Assembly: GCA_008692225.1 (NCBI GenBank)
Contig: VICG01000003.1
Location: forward strand, 1,171,501-1,235,500
Source: Monilinia fructicola
Lineage: Eukaryota > Ascomycota > Leotiomycetes > Helotiales > Sclerotiniaceae
Direction of reading: 5' to 3'
DNA: 64,000 nucleotides
In this document: piece after piece, positions 1 through 12,743 of the stretch
Layout of the letters: every line of letters begins with the position of its first letter
Numbering within the stretch: position 1 is the stretch's first letter
Made by a program: the position numbers and the translations under genes
The notes under the pieces: model-generated
Told to the model about the DNA's origin: nothing
Database searches by the model: none
Seen by the model: only the letters and a program-made list of their open reading frames with translations

Positions 1-1182
1 TATGGCTTACCGATAGATGATCCTGTCCCGTCATCTTTCATGCAACTGCCCTTCTTTCGAGTCCTTTATAGCGGGCGACCCATGGTTCACATATTCTTCG
101 TTATATCCGGATTCGTGCTGTCTTTGAAGCCTTTGAAGTTGGCCCGAGCACATAATTATGCCGATTTTTCAAACAACTTTGTCATCATCCGTCTTTCGCC
201 GGGGAATGCGACTTTTCTTACCTACGACCGCTTCTACGTTCATGGTGATGATATTTATTCGTATACGCTGGGTCAGAGTACAAGGTCTCGAGACCTTTTC
301 CCTCCAGTTTATGGACTGGATGGATGCGGTCTGGACGATATGTTATTCTTGGGACTGGGATAAAATTGTGGTGGCCAAAGTATGATGTTCATACCTGGAC
401 CATTCCCATTGAGATGGCCCAATCTATGTTTCTCTTTTTGTGACTCTGATAGGCTTGGCCCGATGCAAAGTTTGGATCCGCCTACTCATGTTTGTTGTCA
501 TCATGCTGTATAGTTTGAAGTGCGGACGTTGGGCTGCATTCGAATTCATCGGTGGTGCGCTCGTGGCAGAAGTTGGTCTCATTCAACAAGCACGAGCCGA
601 ACGAGAATCTAACAAGGAGAGATGTCGACCTCGGATGAAGAAGCTTCTGGTTCTTGGAAAACGTCAGCAGCTTATGCATTCTGGACCGCAAACTTTATCT
701 TTGCCATGTGGATCGCAGGATGGCCGAACAAGAACGTTCTAAAAACTCCCGGACTTAGTCGAATCGCACCTTATACTATGGAGCCATACTGGTCTCAGAA
801 ACCGCAGGAGCAACAAGCATTCTCTTGGTTTGCGTTGGGTGCCATGCAGGTTGTCTTTGCTTGTCAACAACTTCCTCTCTTGCAAAAGTTTTTTACTTCT
901 GGCCCGGCGCAATACCTTGCTAATATTTCCTATGCATTGTACCTTATGCATGGACCGTTTCTCGATATATTTGCTCACCGATGGATGCCATGTGTTTGGT
1001 CAGCCGTGGGTGGAATCGAGAACAGTGGCATGTGGTCGCGAACATTTGCTTGGTTTGGTGGAATACTTGGCTTGTCGATACCTATCTTCTGGGCAGCAGA
1101 CATTTTTTGGAGGGCCGTGGATATTCCCTCTGTAGAATTTGCAAAGTGGTTAGAGGGTAATTGTATTGTGAAGGAGGATTGA
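1..1182 (+). CDS. Acyltransferase-3 family membrane protein, 5'-truncated and frame-broken
   Basis: This is the 3' part of a multi-pass membrane O-acyltransferase of the acyltransferase-3 (OafA/NodX-like) family, whose members move acyl groups onto sugars or lipids. The 5' end lies outside the window. Family-like segments are readable: HIFFVISGFVLSL near 80-125, a WPKYDVHTWTIPIE stretch near 372-413, and YLANISYALYLMHGP near 912-957, ending at the stop at 1180-1182. These sit in different frames with no room for introns. The frame appears to shift near 164-168 (T run), 362-365 (A run), 435-439 (T run) and 608-622 (GA-rich). It is either a pseudogene or a correct gene with indel errors in the sequence. 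The family call is firm; the exact substrate is unknown. Confidence 0.75.
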
Positions 1183-2594
1183 GGAATTATTGAAAGGCGA
1201 TTGAAATGTATTTTTGGGAGCATCTGCGGGGCGTTTGAGAATATCCAAAATGGGGGCGCATAATCAATGGGGAAGTTCTAGATAACTTTTGTCGACAAGA
1301 TATAAAGTTAAACATGACGGTGGAATTATGTCCATTAGCGGGAGTCTGGGTTCACGAAAGTCTAAACAGGTTAATTTGGATTTGCCTCAATTATGAGTCC
1401 TTTTTTAGAAAGAACATGTGCAACATAAACCCTTCTCTTGAGCTACCTATACGATGTCGTGAGACATTCCATCAGAATAATGCCGAGGCTTATCGTAGAA
1501 CTATCAGCTGAGAGCCACAAAAGCTTATGAACCTATATCTCCAATATCTTGCGTGATGATCCGTCCCGGCACGGGGAAGCTGAAGACCGGGGATCGGCGG
1601 CGGCTGGTGATTCGGTTCCCGCTAAAGAATGACCTCGTGTTCCGTGGCGTACAAATCACCTGAATTATTATAGTAAAGAGCAATCACGTTGCAGATTTTC
1701 GCGAAAAAAATACACCCCCCTTTTTGTGGATTTTGCTATTGATGTAAAAGGACCCAAGGGAGAGGGGCTTATAAACACGATACCAAATTCGGCTTGTGCT
1801 CCTGATCTTGGTGTGAGTAGAATGGTCACACATGGGCATCTAGTAGCCTACAAGCGCGGCGATAGTACGTACTGTGGTACAATACTAGTGATGGGCCAGG
1901 TTACATTGTCTGAGATTGTGTCAGGTTTCAATAATACTTTGCAGGGGGGCGGAATAGGATGAATGGCCTTTGAGACGATGATGGCTTGATGAGTTGAGAG
2001 CTGAAAATATTAAGTTTATGTTGATCATGGAGGTGTGATGAGGTGGGGTGAAGGGCTGAGATGTGATGTGGATCACGATAACCTGGTCTTGATTTTTTTG
2101 GGTCGTACATTTTCATCTATGGTGCTGTTTATATGATGGGGGTTCCACTGGGTCTTGCAACAGGCATTACTTTTTGCATTGTTTCTTGCAGTAGAGCTGC
2201 CAATTTGAGTGTAGGTCTGTGAGGTTACGAGGTTGAGTTCCTTGTTGGGTGCGGTACACGAAAGACTTGGAGGCACAATTTGACAAGTGCACGGTGGCAT
2301 CGAGTTACATCGTTATGTCATTGGGGGGTAAAGAGACTATAAGTATGGATGCTTCCCACGGGCAGAATGGGAGAGGGAATGATAAAGGGTCTGTGGAGAA
2401 TCTAGTGAAGAATCAGAAGAGGAGAAAAAACAACCTCATTTGCATATATCAAAACTATCTTTACTAGGAAATTTCAAGTTAGATCGGGGAAAAGAAATAC
2501 ATTGAATCCGGAGCCTTTACAGGAGACGAATAGCATATCGATATTACCATCGAAGCCAATATCTCAAACACAGTCTCAAGAACAAGCCTCAATC
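1183..2594. other. Intergenic region between acyltransferase and oxygenase genes
   Basis: About 1.4 kb with only short, unrecognisable open frames on both strands. The last part is the presumed promoter and leader of the downstream oxygenase. I see no repeat family, RNA gene or domain here. Confidence 0.5.
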
Positions 2595-5500
2595 ATGACT
2601 GCCAAGTCATCCCCAGCCCAGCAAACCCTCTGGACTTCTGACACCTCCAAAACTAACCCAACAATCATCTCCGACCTTGAATCCACAACCCACAGCATCC
2701 AATCCATCTTCCGTGATCTTAAATCCATCACCCCCGGAGATGCAAACACACTTCTGAAACTCTTCACCTCTGAAATCAAAGGGGTGCAAAATGATGACAC
2801 ACTCCTCCTTGAGAAAACCGTACAATTGCTCTCTACTCAGCCAGAAACTTCTGGAATTGGGAAAAGCTTAACGGCGGCTTTTATCAATACGCTTTGGGAT
2901 GCGTTGCCACATCCACCGTTGAGGAGTTTGGGGAAGGAGTTTAAATATAGGGATGCAGATGGCGGGAATAATAACATTAGGATGCCGGATTTGGGAAGAG
3001 CGGGGACGGCGTATGCAAAGAGTGTCAAGGCTGAGAGGCCGAAGAAGAAGAATCTGCCTGATCCGGGTGAGCTTTTTGATGGGTTGCTGAGAAGGGGAAT
3101 TGAAGAGAATGGGGAGGGGGGGTTCAAGGGGAGTCCGACGGGGATTAGTAGTCAGTTGTTTTATCTGGCGACGATTATCATTCATGATCTCTTTCTTACG
3201 GTGAGTTCTCTCGTTTCGTTCTCGATCTTGTTTGGAGGGCTAGAATGGCTAACGGTTGAATAGGATCATGAAGATATGACGAGATCTAAGACGAGTAGTT
3301 ATCTGGATCTTTCACCATTGTATGGGTGCAATCAAGAAGAACAAAATGCCATTCGAACATTCGAAGATGGTAAACTCAAACCGGATTGCTTTTCTTCCAA
3401 GAGAATCTTAGGGTTTCCTCCCGGTGTTGGAGTTTTCTTGATCATGTTCAACAGGTTTCATAACTATGTGGTTGGGATGCTTGCTCAGTCAGTACCACCC
3501 CTTTCTCTTTCTCTTTCATAGCTCAGAACTAACAATGGCCATACCAGAATCAACGATAGTGGCCGCTTCACAAAACCAAGTGCCGAGGCAAAAAAGTCTG
3601 CATTTGATAAATATGACAATGATCTCTTTCAGACTGGGAGACTTGTTACTTGTGGTCTATACGTCAATATCGTCTTGAAAGATTATGTTCGTACGATCTT
3701 AAATCTAAATCGCACGACTTCGAAATGGGATTTGGATCCGAGAACTGAGGAGGCGAAGAATTTGTTGAATAAACCCGCCGCTGAGGGGGTTGGAAATCAG
3801 GTTACTGCCGAGTTTAATTTGAGTACGTTCCATACATTTAATTTTGGGAGTGTCAAGTTTAGTTGGCTGACAGCATGAATAGTCTATCGCTGGCACGCAG
3901 CCATCTCCCAAAGAGACGAGAAATGGACCAACGAAGAATACGCCAAACTCTTTCCCAACAAAGACCCAGCAGATGTCACCCTACCCGAACTTCTCAGAGC
4001 TTTTCATACAATGGAAGCTGAACTTCCGACCGATCCTTCTCAACGCGCTTTTGCAGATCTAAATCGCTTGTCTGATGGATCATATGACGATGAATCTCTT
4101 GTGTCAATCTTCCAATCATCGGTAGAAGACCTCTCTGGAGCTTTCGGAGCAGCCAACATCCCACCTATCATGCGCTCCATCGAGATCCTTTCAATTATGC
4201 AGAGTCGTTCTTGGAATATGTGCACGCTGAATGAGTTCCGAAAGTTCGTAGGATTGACGCCTCATCAATCGTTTGCGGACATAAATCCAGATCCATTGAT
4301 CGCAAGACGGCTGAAGGAATTCTATGGGAGTCCCGATGACGTGGAATTCTACCCCGGCGTGGTCGTCGAGAAAACAAAACCAGCGATAGTGCCGGGCAGT
4401 GGACTTTGTACGGGTTATAGCATTAGCTATAGTATTTTGAGCGATGCAGTGAGTTTGGTCCGGGGCGATAGATTCTATACTACGGATTATACACCAGAGA
4501 GTTTGACGAATTGGGGGTAAGTTTTCGTTTTCGTTTTTGCTTTCTTCATATCTCTTATTTCTTCTTCCTCCTATCATATTTTACCTCCAACAAGAGTCAC
4601 TGACATGGTCAAATAGATACAACGAGGTTCAATTCGATACAAACATAGATGATGGCGCTGTTCTTTACAAGCTAGTCCTCCGAGCCTTTCCAGATTACTT
4701 CAAGGGAAATTCTATTTACGCACATTTTCCATTTGTGACACCACAGGTCAATCTTGAGATACAGAAGAGCTTGGGAAGAGAAGCGCTGTATAGTTGGGAG
4801 GTTCCTAAGAAAAAGGCCGAGTTGTTAAAGGTGGATAGTTGGCAAGAATGTAGGGAGATCTTGGCGGACTCGGTTAATTGGAAGGTTTGTCGCTCACATC
4901 ACTCTCCATTTTGCAGATGACGGCTACTTTGAAGAAAGGCGCAGGGGAAGAAAAGATGCTAAAGTATAATGAAATAGGTAACGATCGGTCCAGAAATTGC
5001 GATCCTCACTTCTCAAGAATCCATCACCTCTTCGAGCACCCCGTCCATTCCTCCCTTCTGTCTCGCAGGCGATGATCCTATAAATACCACGTCCCGCTCT
5101 CTCATAACATCTTCTTTCTATGATCTTCCCACCGGTCACGGTCACAAACACGATCAAGAGCATCCGGATTGGTCGACTGCCATTACACAATTCTACACCG
5201 ACAACGTGGCCGACTTGTTCGAAAAACATAAAGTCTTGGTTCCCAGCGCTCCTACTCCTAAAAATTCCAACGTACATGACACAAACACCAAATCAAACAC
5301 TTACAGAATCGATATCGTCTCCGACATCGCAAATCGAGTCTTCACTCGCTTTGCCGCCGGAGTTTTCGACATCCCTCTGAAACTTGGAATGGGCAATACG
5401 GTCGACGTGAACATAACCACCGATGCCGAACATGGCTACACGGAAGAAGAGCTATACGCAACGCTTTCGACTGGGTTTATATGCATTTTTGAGAATCTTG

Positions 5501-6596
5501 ACGTGACGAAATCGTTCGCGGTGGATCAGGAGGCCAGAGCGGCGGCGAAGAGATTGGGGGATCTATTGGTGGAGAATTCGAAAGAGGGCAAGCTGGGAGG
5601 CGTGTTTGAAGGGTTGAAGGAAAAATTACATAGCTTGGTTAACGATGACGATACCGAGAGGCAGGTTGAAGAGAGAGTTGAGAAGGAGAAGGAGAGGTTG
5701 AGTTTGAAAGGGTATGGGAGGGAGATGGTGGAGAGGTTTGTAGAGGCGGGAAAGAAGATTGGCTGGTCAACAGAGAGGGTGATTTGGGAACAGATGTTTG
5801 TTTTTTCCCTTCTCGTTTCTCATTTTACCCATTCCTTCCACCTTCATTGTCTAATTCCAATCCCTTCATCTCCCCCCCTGAGATCCCTCGCTAATGCACC
5901 TTCACCAGTCTCCCAACTTCGGCAGCGATGACGGCAAATCAATCGCAGCTCTTCACCCAGGTCTTGGATTATTATTTGAGTCCTGTTGGAAACTCGCACC
6001 TGCCACAATTATACACTTTGGCTCATGAGAATACCAAGGAAGCCGATGATTTATTGCTACGATAGTATTCCTCCCCTCCCCTCCCAAAGCAAGAATAACT
6101 CAAACTAACGCGCGCACCCCAAAGTTTCCTCGAGGCAGCACGCATCCACGCCTCTGTAGCAGTCTTCAGAATATACAACCCACCCCAAACTGCCACCGCC
6201 ACCGCAACCGCAAGCTCTACCACGACTCCCGAGCCCCCAAGCCATCAAAACACTCGAGATCAAGCCCCCTCCCCCTCCCCCGGCACCCTCGCCCTCCTCA
6301 ATTTCCCCCTCGCCCACCACGACCCCGCGATCTTCCCCGCGCCGGAGACGGTGGATTTGCAACGGGACTTGGATGCTTACTTGATGTTTGGGTGGGGGAG
6401 ACATGCATGTCTGGGGCGGGCGTTGGCGTTGAAGGGGATGCTTGGTGTTTTCAAGAGCGTGGTTGGGCTGAACAATCTGAGGCTGGATGTCGGGATGAAG
6501 AGTGTGGAGACGGGGTTGGGGACGGCTTATTTGGATGCCGAGTGGGGGGTTGTGGGGCCGTTTCCTACGGGGTTGAAGGTTGTTTGGGATGAGTGA
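2595..6596 (+). CDS. Psi-producing oxygenase: fatty acid dioxygenase-cytochrome P450 fusion (Ppo type)
   Basis: The enzyme oxidises unsaturated C18 fatty acids to hydroperoxides (N-terminal haem peroxidase domain) and isomerises them to diols (C-terminal P450), giving oxylipin signals of fungal development. Eight exons join in frame to 1150 aa: introns 3201-3263, 3488-3547, 3823-3882, 4517-4616, 4885-4977, 5796-5908 and 6065-6124. ATG at 2595 is the first in-frame methionine. The distal haem motif IIIHDLF carries His197. The catalytic Tyr and proximal His are in YRWH (Tyr370, His373), restored exactly by the third intron. The P450 part keeps the I-helix TANQSQ (Asn952, Gln955) and a haem-thiolate motif FGWGRHACLG (Cys1089). 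The length is normal for Ppo proteins. With the Cys present, a diol synthase (PpoA-like) is more likely than a PpoC-type 10R-dioxygenase, but regiospecificity cannot be read from sequence. Confidence 0.93.
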
Positions 6597-8384
6597 GGGA
6601 GTGGGTGAGTGGACGAGGAGATTTTTGAAGGAAGAGATGGGAAGATGGGAAATCGGGCGTCTGCTCTTGTTTTTTTGGCTTATATGGAGGTGTCGTGTTT
6701 GTTATCTCTTGTTGATTCTTTTCAAGGCGGAAGGCTCAAGTATGTTGAGGAATAAAGGCCGCGAGTTCATGCATGGTAAAGAAAGTCAGATCTGACAATG
6801 AATACAACATTTCTTATCATCTCCCTCCCTCCCTTTCCTTCACACACCACCATCGCTTCCGACCATCCTTGTAATCCACTCCACACCCAGATTCCCCAAA
6901 TCCACATCTACTTCTCCCTCTCCCTCTCCCACCGCACCACACACAATACATATAATATACCCCGTGCACACCACACCCCAACGCACCACCATCCAAGACA
7001 TACCCACCCACCCTTCCATCCGTGCCCCTCAATTCCCAAAACGCAGCCCCGACCCAAGAAAAAAATTCCGCGCCGCCCTAATCCCCAGTCCCACTCCCCC
7101 AACAATCCAACCCCACACATCGCACTCGCAACCCCCGATAAAACCCCATGCTACCCACCCCCCAACGCAGCACCCACCACCCCAAACGACGGAAGGAACC
7201 CAATCCCGGAAACGCCCACGCCCACGCCCACGATCGACCTATCGATCATGACGTCGTGCAAGCTCGCACGATGCGTCTCTGATTTGATGTGTGTTTGCGC
7301 TATCTTCGCATCTTCGGTGCACCCAGCATTTGCTGGATTGGATCTCTCTCTCTCTCTCAGAAGAAGAAGAAGTATGGAGGAATTCATGGAGTGTGTAGCT
7401 CCATTCGGTAAGTTCCGGGTCTCTCGTGGATGTGCCGCTGAGGGTACCACAAGCGATGTGCGTATTAGCCCCGTGATATCACAAGAGCTGCAGTACCGGG
7501 TACTGCGTGTCTGTCTGGATATTTATTCGATGGCCACTCTTGCAGCCGCACCCGCAGCCGCACAAGATAAATGATTTGCTCAGTTGAAGAAACGCAGCGA
7601 TATCCGCGATCCATTCGAAAGACCCCTCGGTGACAACAGCCTTCATCCCACGGTGGCCCGACTGCAAGAATCAATCGAGGTTCCGTGGCGACCCTGGGGG
7701 TGCCGGGTACGCTCACATCCAAAGGATCACGCAGTGCAATGCGGCCCTCCACGCGCAGCATGGGTGGAGCCATAGCCACTAGAGGGAGAGTTATAGCGAA
7801 GGCAGCAGAGGGCAGGACGGGACACGGAATACGGGCAGAGGAACGGTCGAGATGGGGATGCCTGGCGAGAAAGCAGGACTAGGGCTTTGGAGTGTTGCGG
7901 CGCACGCCCATTACAATCGCAAAGACGCAGATTCAAAGCCGAGGAAGCGATCTCAGAAGTGGAGGTGGGCAGCTGGAAATTGCGCACGCCGCCCGCTGGA
8001 ACGATCATTTTAGCACTATGGGGGAAGGTTTATGCCTTGAAGGCTTGGGGTGTGGTGGGGATTCTCCAAACTGTCTGGGATACTTCTGATGGCTGATTTT
8101 GCCTGGACCTGCTCATGGTGGAGCACGGCGGTATATGTTGATCCTGGGGATAGTCACTTATATTAAGCTGAAGGTGCCTTTATTTTGGGGACGTGTATTG
8201 CTATAGGGAAATAAACCGGTGATTTCATGCCTCGAGTCAACTCTTTATTCCACTTCCGAACGGACCCTAGCTGAGGCGCTGGTTATAAAAAGTCACATGT
8301 GCAACAGAACTTTGTGGACTGACAGAAAATACTTCATCGGTCGAGATTCAAGCTTCCGTGGCGGGAATACCTGACTATGGGTTG
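6597..8384. other. Intergenic region, partly C/A- and CT-rich
   Basis: About 1.8 kb downstream of the oxygenase. From about 6820 to 7230 the strand is strongly C/A-rich, which opens long low-complexity frames on both strands; these look compositional rather than coding. A short CT/GA microsatellite lies near 7342-7372. The part from 7930 to 8384 holds nothing I recognise, although the 3' end of the SDHC gene on the minus strand lies just beyond it. Confidence 0.45.
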
Positions 8385-9421
8385 CTACTTGGCAACACCA
8401 TCAGATCGGAAGCAAGATGTAAATTTGGATTTTGATTCGCTACATATATAGGCTTGATGAAATGGCTTCTGGTGATAGCGGTGCTTGGTTTTTGGGTAAC
8501 CGATTGTTCCATGCAGCGTAGAGTCGCCCTGAGTGACTGATACGACCAGGAAATAGCCAGACATTGACATACACATGTTACGAGCAATCTTCAACTTATG
8601 CGTTCGATCATCCTCGCGTGTTTCAAGATCCCCCACGAAAACAAATAATTGTTCATGCTTCATTTTGTTCTTCTTACAAGTCCTCCAATTTCGCCCACCC
8701 AACCTTAAATCTACAAGAAGGCAACCAACGCCAAAAGCACTAGCAACGCTTACTCCAACAACTGTCCATCCAGTCTTAACAACTTGGGCATTCTTGAAAG
8801 CAGCTCCCATATCCCAGGCCAAATGTCTTAATCCATTGAAAGAGTGATATGTGAATGGTAGAGCCAGCGAGAACTTAGCCAGGACTTTTGCAGCTAAAGG
8901 CCAAGCTCCAAATGCGGCCACTAAACTGGCAGTATCCAAATGCCAGCCGAATAAAGGCGAAACAAGGTATGCAGCGCCGAAAACGTAGAAGCCTCCGGAA
9001 AGAACGCAGCCGGTGATACGGTTGAGGGCCGACAAGATCCAGGGAATTTGAGGTTGGTAGATTGTTAAGTGAGGGGAGGTGGGTCGGAGTTTGCGTTGCT
9101 CAACGAGGATGTTATAGCTATCTTTTGGGGTTAATTTTTCTGTGGTTACTGGTCTTCGAGAATGTTAGTTATCGTAAAGTTTCTAGGATTTGTGAGGGGG
9201 AGCAGACCTTGTTTGCATCGATGCGCCGACGGCTGTGGGAGCTGCGAGTCTTCTCGTGGCTAATTGGGAGATGAGTGATGGCCGACCAGCAGCAACTAAC
9301 AAAGAGGTTAGCAGACGAGCAAATTGTACAGGTAGTCCAGGTTCGAGGTGGGATGGCATCCGTGTCGGAAGTGAGACTTACGCCGGCGCAGCGATTGTTG
9401 AGTTGCTCGTTGTGAAAACAT
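8385..9421 (-). CDS. sdhC: Succinate dehydrogenase cytochrome b560 subunit (SDHC / Sdh3)
   Basis: This is a membrane anchor of mitochondrial complex II that binds haem b and ubiquinone. Three exons on the minus strand fit the family: 9421-9382, 9295-9208 and from 9153 on (introns of 86 and 54 nt, the second with an ACTAAC branch site). The N-terminus MFSQRATQQSLRR looks like a mitochondrial presequence. The conserved stretch RPTSPHLTIY, then ILSALNRITGCVLSGG, then the haem/quinone region HSFNGLRHLAWDMG are all present, with about three membrane helices. Family similarity ends near 8730 (VASAFG), but the frame stays open to 8385, about 115 codons further. A small terminal intron and exon near 8680-8730 is more likely than a real C-terminal tail, so the 3' end is uncertain. 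SDHC is a known target of SDHI fungicides. Confidence 0.88.
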
Positions 9422-10563
9422 TTTGATTAAAGTTGATTGTATTCCTAACGTTGTCGCAGAACGATTGAACGGGATGTATTGCACAAACGACACAACGACA
9501 CCAGGACCTTGATATTATCGTCGTTGATGCGGAAGGTATCGGTTTCCGGCGCCTCGGTTATATCTCGATAAATTGGACGAATCAAGCCTCAAGAATTTCA
9601 AAGACGCCAATGACTAAGTGATCGAGCACGTGATGCAGAAACTCGGGTCTTTATCAACGAAATTTTCGCACCAAAACTTTTCTTTCCCTCTTCATGAGCA
9701 TCAATCCACGACGCTGCTTGATCTTCAAAGTGGTAGCGCTAGGGGATATGACACGCCGGTAGCGTTATGCTATTGGTATCGTCATACCATATGTTCTGAG
9801 AAGGAAGGATCTGTCGTTAATCTCGACCTCGAGGAAATTAATCTCGTTGTTGTTTCATTTTATGATCTATATATACATATATCAGCTGCCAGACTGCTTG
9901 CTATAAGCATTTGGATGTGCGACGCAAAACATATACGTCAACCTCATCCCCAATACTACTATATAATTGTACGTTCCAGAACGTATCTTGAATGACTGTT
10001 GCTATCCACGTTTCCCTGGTCGCACCTGACTAGAACAAACATCATCGTGAGCTCTACCACAAAATTCAGGACAATGTGCACGTCTGTAGCTTGCACAAGG
10101 TTTTTTGTGCAGTACCAATATTGTATGGCGGGGCAGTTCAAACCTTGCCATCAATTTGGAAAAACTATTATCCCTACGCCAAGGTATGTGCGGGGTTATG
10201 TTATCAGATCCAAACCTACATTTTGGAATGGTTACATCTTCTGCATTTTAATATGTATGAACTATGCTTCCAATGAAGCTTCGGGGTGTTTCCCTCCGTC
10301 ATGCCGAATGCATTTTCCTCCTACCTCCAGCTGAGTTAAGTTTAAGCTCACTCGTATACCGATGGCTTCATGTCTTTACATGGGGTAAATGCAAGTCGTC
10401 CCCAAAATGAGGTGAAATGTGTACTGTATCCCCGCAGCCTGTATTTAACCGGGCAATATGAGATCATTCCCGAGCTGTGAAATGTGTGGGTTGGAGAGAG
10501 TATAAAGCTCCATTCCGCAAATTACGAAAGGAGGTGAATTCCCAAACCAGGTTGATGCACACG
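9422..10563. other. Intergenic region upstream of SDHC and beta-glucosidase
   Basis: About 1.1 kb of divergent upstream sequence between SDHC (minus) and the GH1 gene (plus). Only short open frames occur (for example 9618-9995), with no recognisable product. No repeats are evident. Confidence 0.45.
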
Positions 10564-12629
10564 ATGCCCTCTCTTAAGATCAAATGCCTATTTGGCGCTC
10601 CTATCTTCTTTCGTTTGGCACAATGCACAAGCCTTCCAGTTGCCACCGCTACCAATACCTATTCAACCAAAGTTTACAATGTCTCTGCTGCGACGACAAC
10701 GTTGACTTATCAGTATACTAATGAGGAATTGGCGATGTTATGGAACCAGGTGGGATCAATTGCGATAGGACCGATCACGACTACGGTGGAGCCAACACCG
10801 GAGCCTTCGTCTTATCCTCGTCCAGGCATCTTCCATCCTTTAGTATGTCCATGTTCCACCATCGAGCAGTACATGTCTGATATCGCAGGTACCAACATAC
10901 GATACCTCCCTCAATAACGAAACTCTACCCGACGATTTCATCTGGGGTCTAGCGGCGAGTGCATATCAAATTGAAGGAGCTGCCAAGGACGAAGGCAAAG
11001 GTCCATCCATATGGGATTTGATCGCACATCGGGACTACGGAGCTGTGGCTGACAATTCCACTGGTGATATTGTAGCAAGTCACTATTGGCTATACAAACA
11101 AGACTTTGCTCGTCTTGCTAGTTTGGGAGTCCCGTACTTCTCTCCGTCGTTCTCTTGGTAAGTATTGTATAGGACTTGTGAAAGTAACGACTGCTGATGT
11201 GAGGCAACTCAAGGCCAAGATTCTTTCCATTCGGAAATGGCCCAGTGAATCAGCAAGGTGTCGAACATTATGATGATGTTATTGCTAGCATGGTAGCTAA
11301 TGGGATAAAGCCTGCTGTAACATTGTTTCACTGGGGTATTCAATTATCTGTGAAATTGGCCTTCAGTTTGCTGATACATGCTAGAAACACCACTTGCACT
11401 ATTTAATTCATACGGTGCGTGGACCGATAAACGAATTGTAGATGACTTCTTCAATTATGCGAAATTTGTCATCAGTAGATATGATAAATATGTACCAATC
11501 TGGTATACATTCAACGAGCGTAGGGCACCCTTCATACATCTCACGAGATTCCCCTTCCTAACCTTCATACACAGCTCAATACTGCAATTGGCAATACTCT
11601 TACTACCCCGCCGGTAACGCCAAAGGAAAATACCCCGCCTACCATAATATCACAGGTGGCCTCCCAGCCCGCATCGCCTGTTCACACTTTAGCATTCTAG
11701 CACATGCAAAAGTAGCTAAATGGTACCACGAAGAATTTCACGGTGCCGGACGCATAACTTTCAAAAACTCAGGAAACTACTACGCTCCCAACAGCACCTC
11801 CAAAGCAGACCTTGACGCCGTCTCTCGCAACTATGAGTTCGTCCTAGGATGGTTCAACGGCTGCTGGCGCGATGGCGATTATTCCGCCATGTTGAAAGAG
11901 ACACTGGGTTCACTCCTTCCAAAGTTCACCCAAGAAGAAAAAGATTTGATAAAAGGAAGCTGTGATTTCTTCGCCATAGACGGCTATACCGGTTTCCTGG
12001 GAACCGCTATCCCTGGGGGCTCAGCAGCCTGCGCATCCAACTCCTCACACCCCTCTTATCCCGAATGTGCAGGATCGACCTCTCTCGCCGCCGACGGGTT
12101 TCCATTAGGACCAGCAGCTGACGAAGGGGTAAATTGGTTGAGTAGCACACCAGTCGCTATCCGCCAGTTTTTGAATGTGATCACGAAAGAGTTGTTTCCA
12201 ACAGTGGGCGATATTGTAGTGAGTGAGTTTGGGTTTGCGGAGCCGTTCGAGGGGGAGATGGGAAGTCTGGGGGAGATCTTGTGGGATTTGAGACGGGCCG
12301 ATTATTATAGGGGGTTTTTGGACAATATCCTTAAAGCGAAAGTTGTGGATGGTGAGTTCTCTTGATGAGAGTCTCTTCTTGAGAGGCACTGCTAATGGCT
12401 TCTATTAGGTGTAAACGTCACAGGCGCCTTTGGCTGGGCTATCTTTGATAATTTTGAATGGTTTGCGGGAAGTAGAGTGAAGTTTGGACTGCAATGGTTG
12501 AACCAGACCTCTTTGGAGCGTATTCCAAAAGCTAGCATGTTTCAGTTTTTGGACTGGTTTAATGTGCATGGAGGTGTCAAGTTGGGTGCGGGTAGTTCGA
12601 GCAATGTCACCAAGCGAAACTTTGGTTAA
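10564..12629 (+). CDS. Glycoside hydrolase family 1 beta-glucosidase, probably secreted
   Basis: The enzyme is predicted to hydrolyse beta-glucosides with retention of configuration. Six exons join in frame to 600 aa: introns 10843-10888, 11158-11213, 11336-11384, 11520-11574 and 12352-12408. The GH1 barrel begins at LPDDFIWGLAASAYQIEGA. The acid/base motif WYTFNEP is rebuilt exactly across the 11520-11574 intron. The C-terminal AFGWAIFDNFEW matches the family's aglycone loop. The nucleophile region reads VVSEFGFAEP, keeping Glu but lacking the usual T-E-N-G context. A Thr/Pro-rich N-terminal extension of about 100 aa precedes the barrel. The start could be 10564 or the in-frame ATG at 10555. 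The predicted signal peptide is weak because an Arg interrupts its hydrophobic core, so the exact N-terminus is unsure. The 3' end is 114 bp from the convergent QTRT2 gene. Confidence 0.88.
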
Positions 12630-12743
12630 AACTTGAAAGAGATATATAGAATAGACAGAGTCGTGAATACAGGCAGCTTATCCTTGATTCGAGAATCTAT
12701 CGACTCCTCTAAAGCATAAGCATCGTGATTGCAATCTAAAAGT

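Noticed and set aside
4885..4916. 32-nt intron in the oxygenase gene
   Set aside because: Too short; the longer intron 4885-4977 restores WKVTIGPEIA and the downstream frame.
6798..7574. 258-codon plus-strand ORF
   Set aside because: Its first two thirds are C/A-rich low complexity (His/Pro/Thr), with no domain and overlapping open frames on both strands.
10477..10563. Upstream extension of the GH1 frame to 10477
   Set aside because: It would start with GTG and adds a charged segment before the weak signal peptide; ATG at 10564 or 10555 is preferred.
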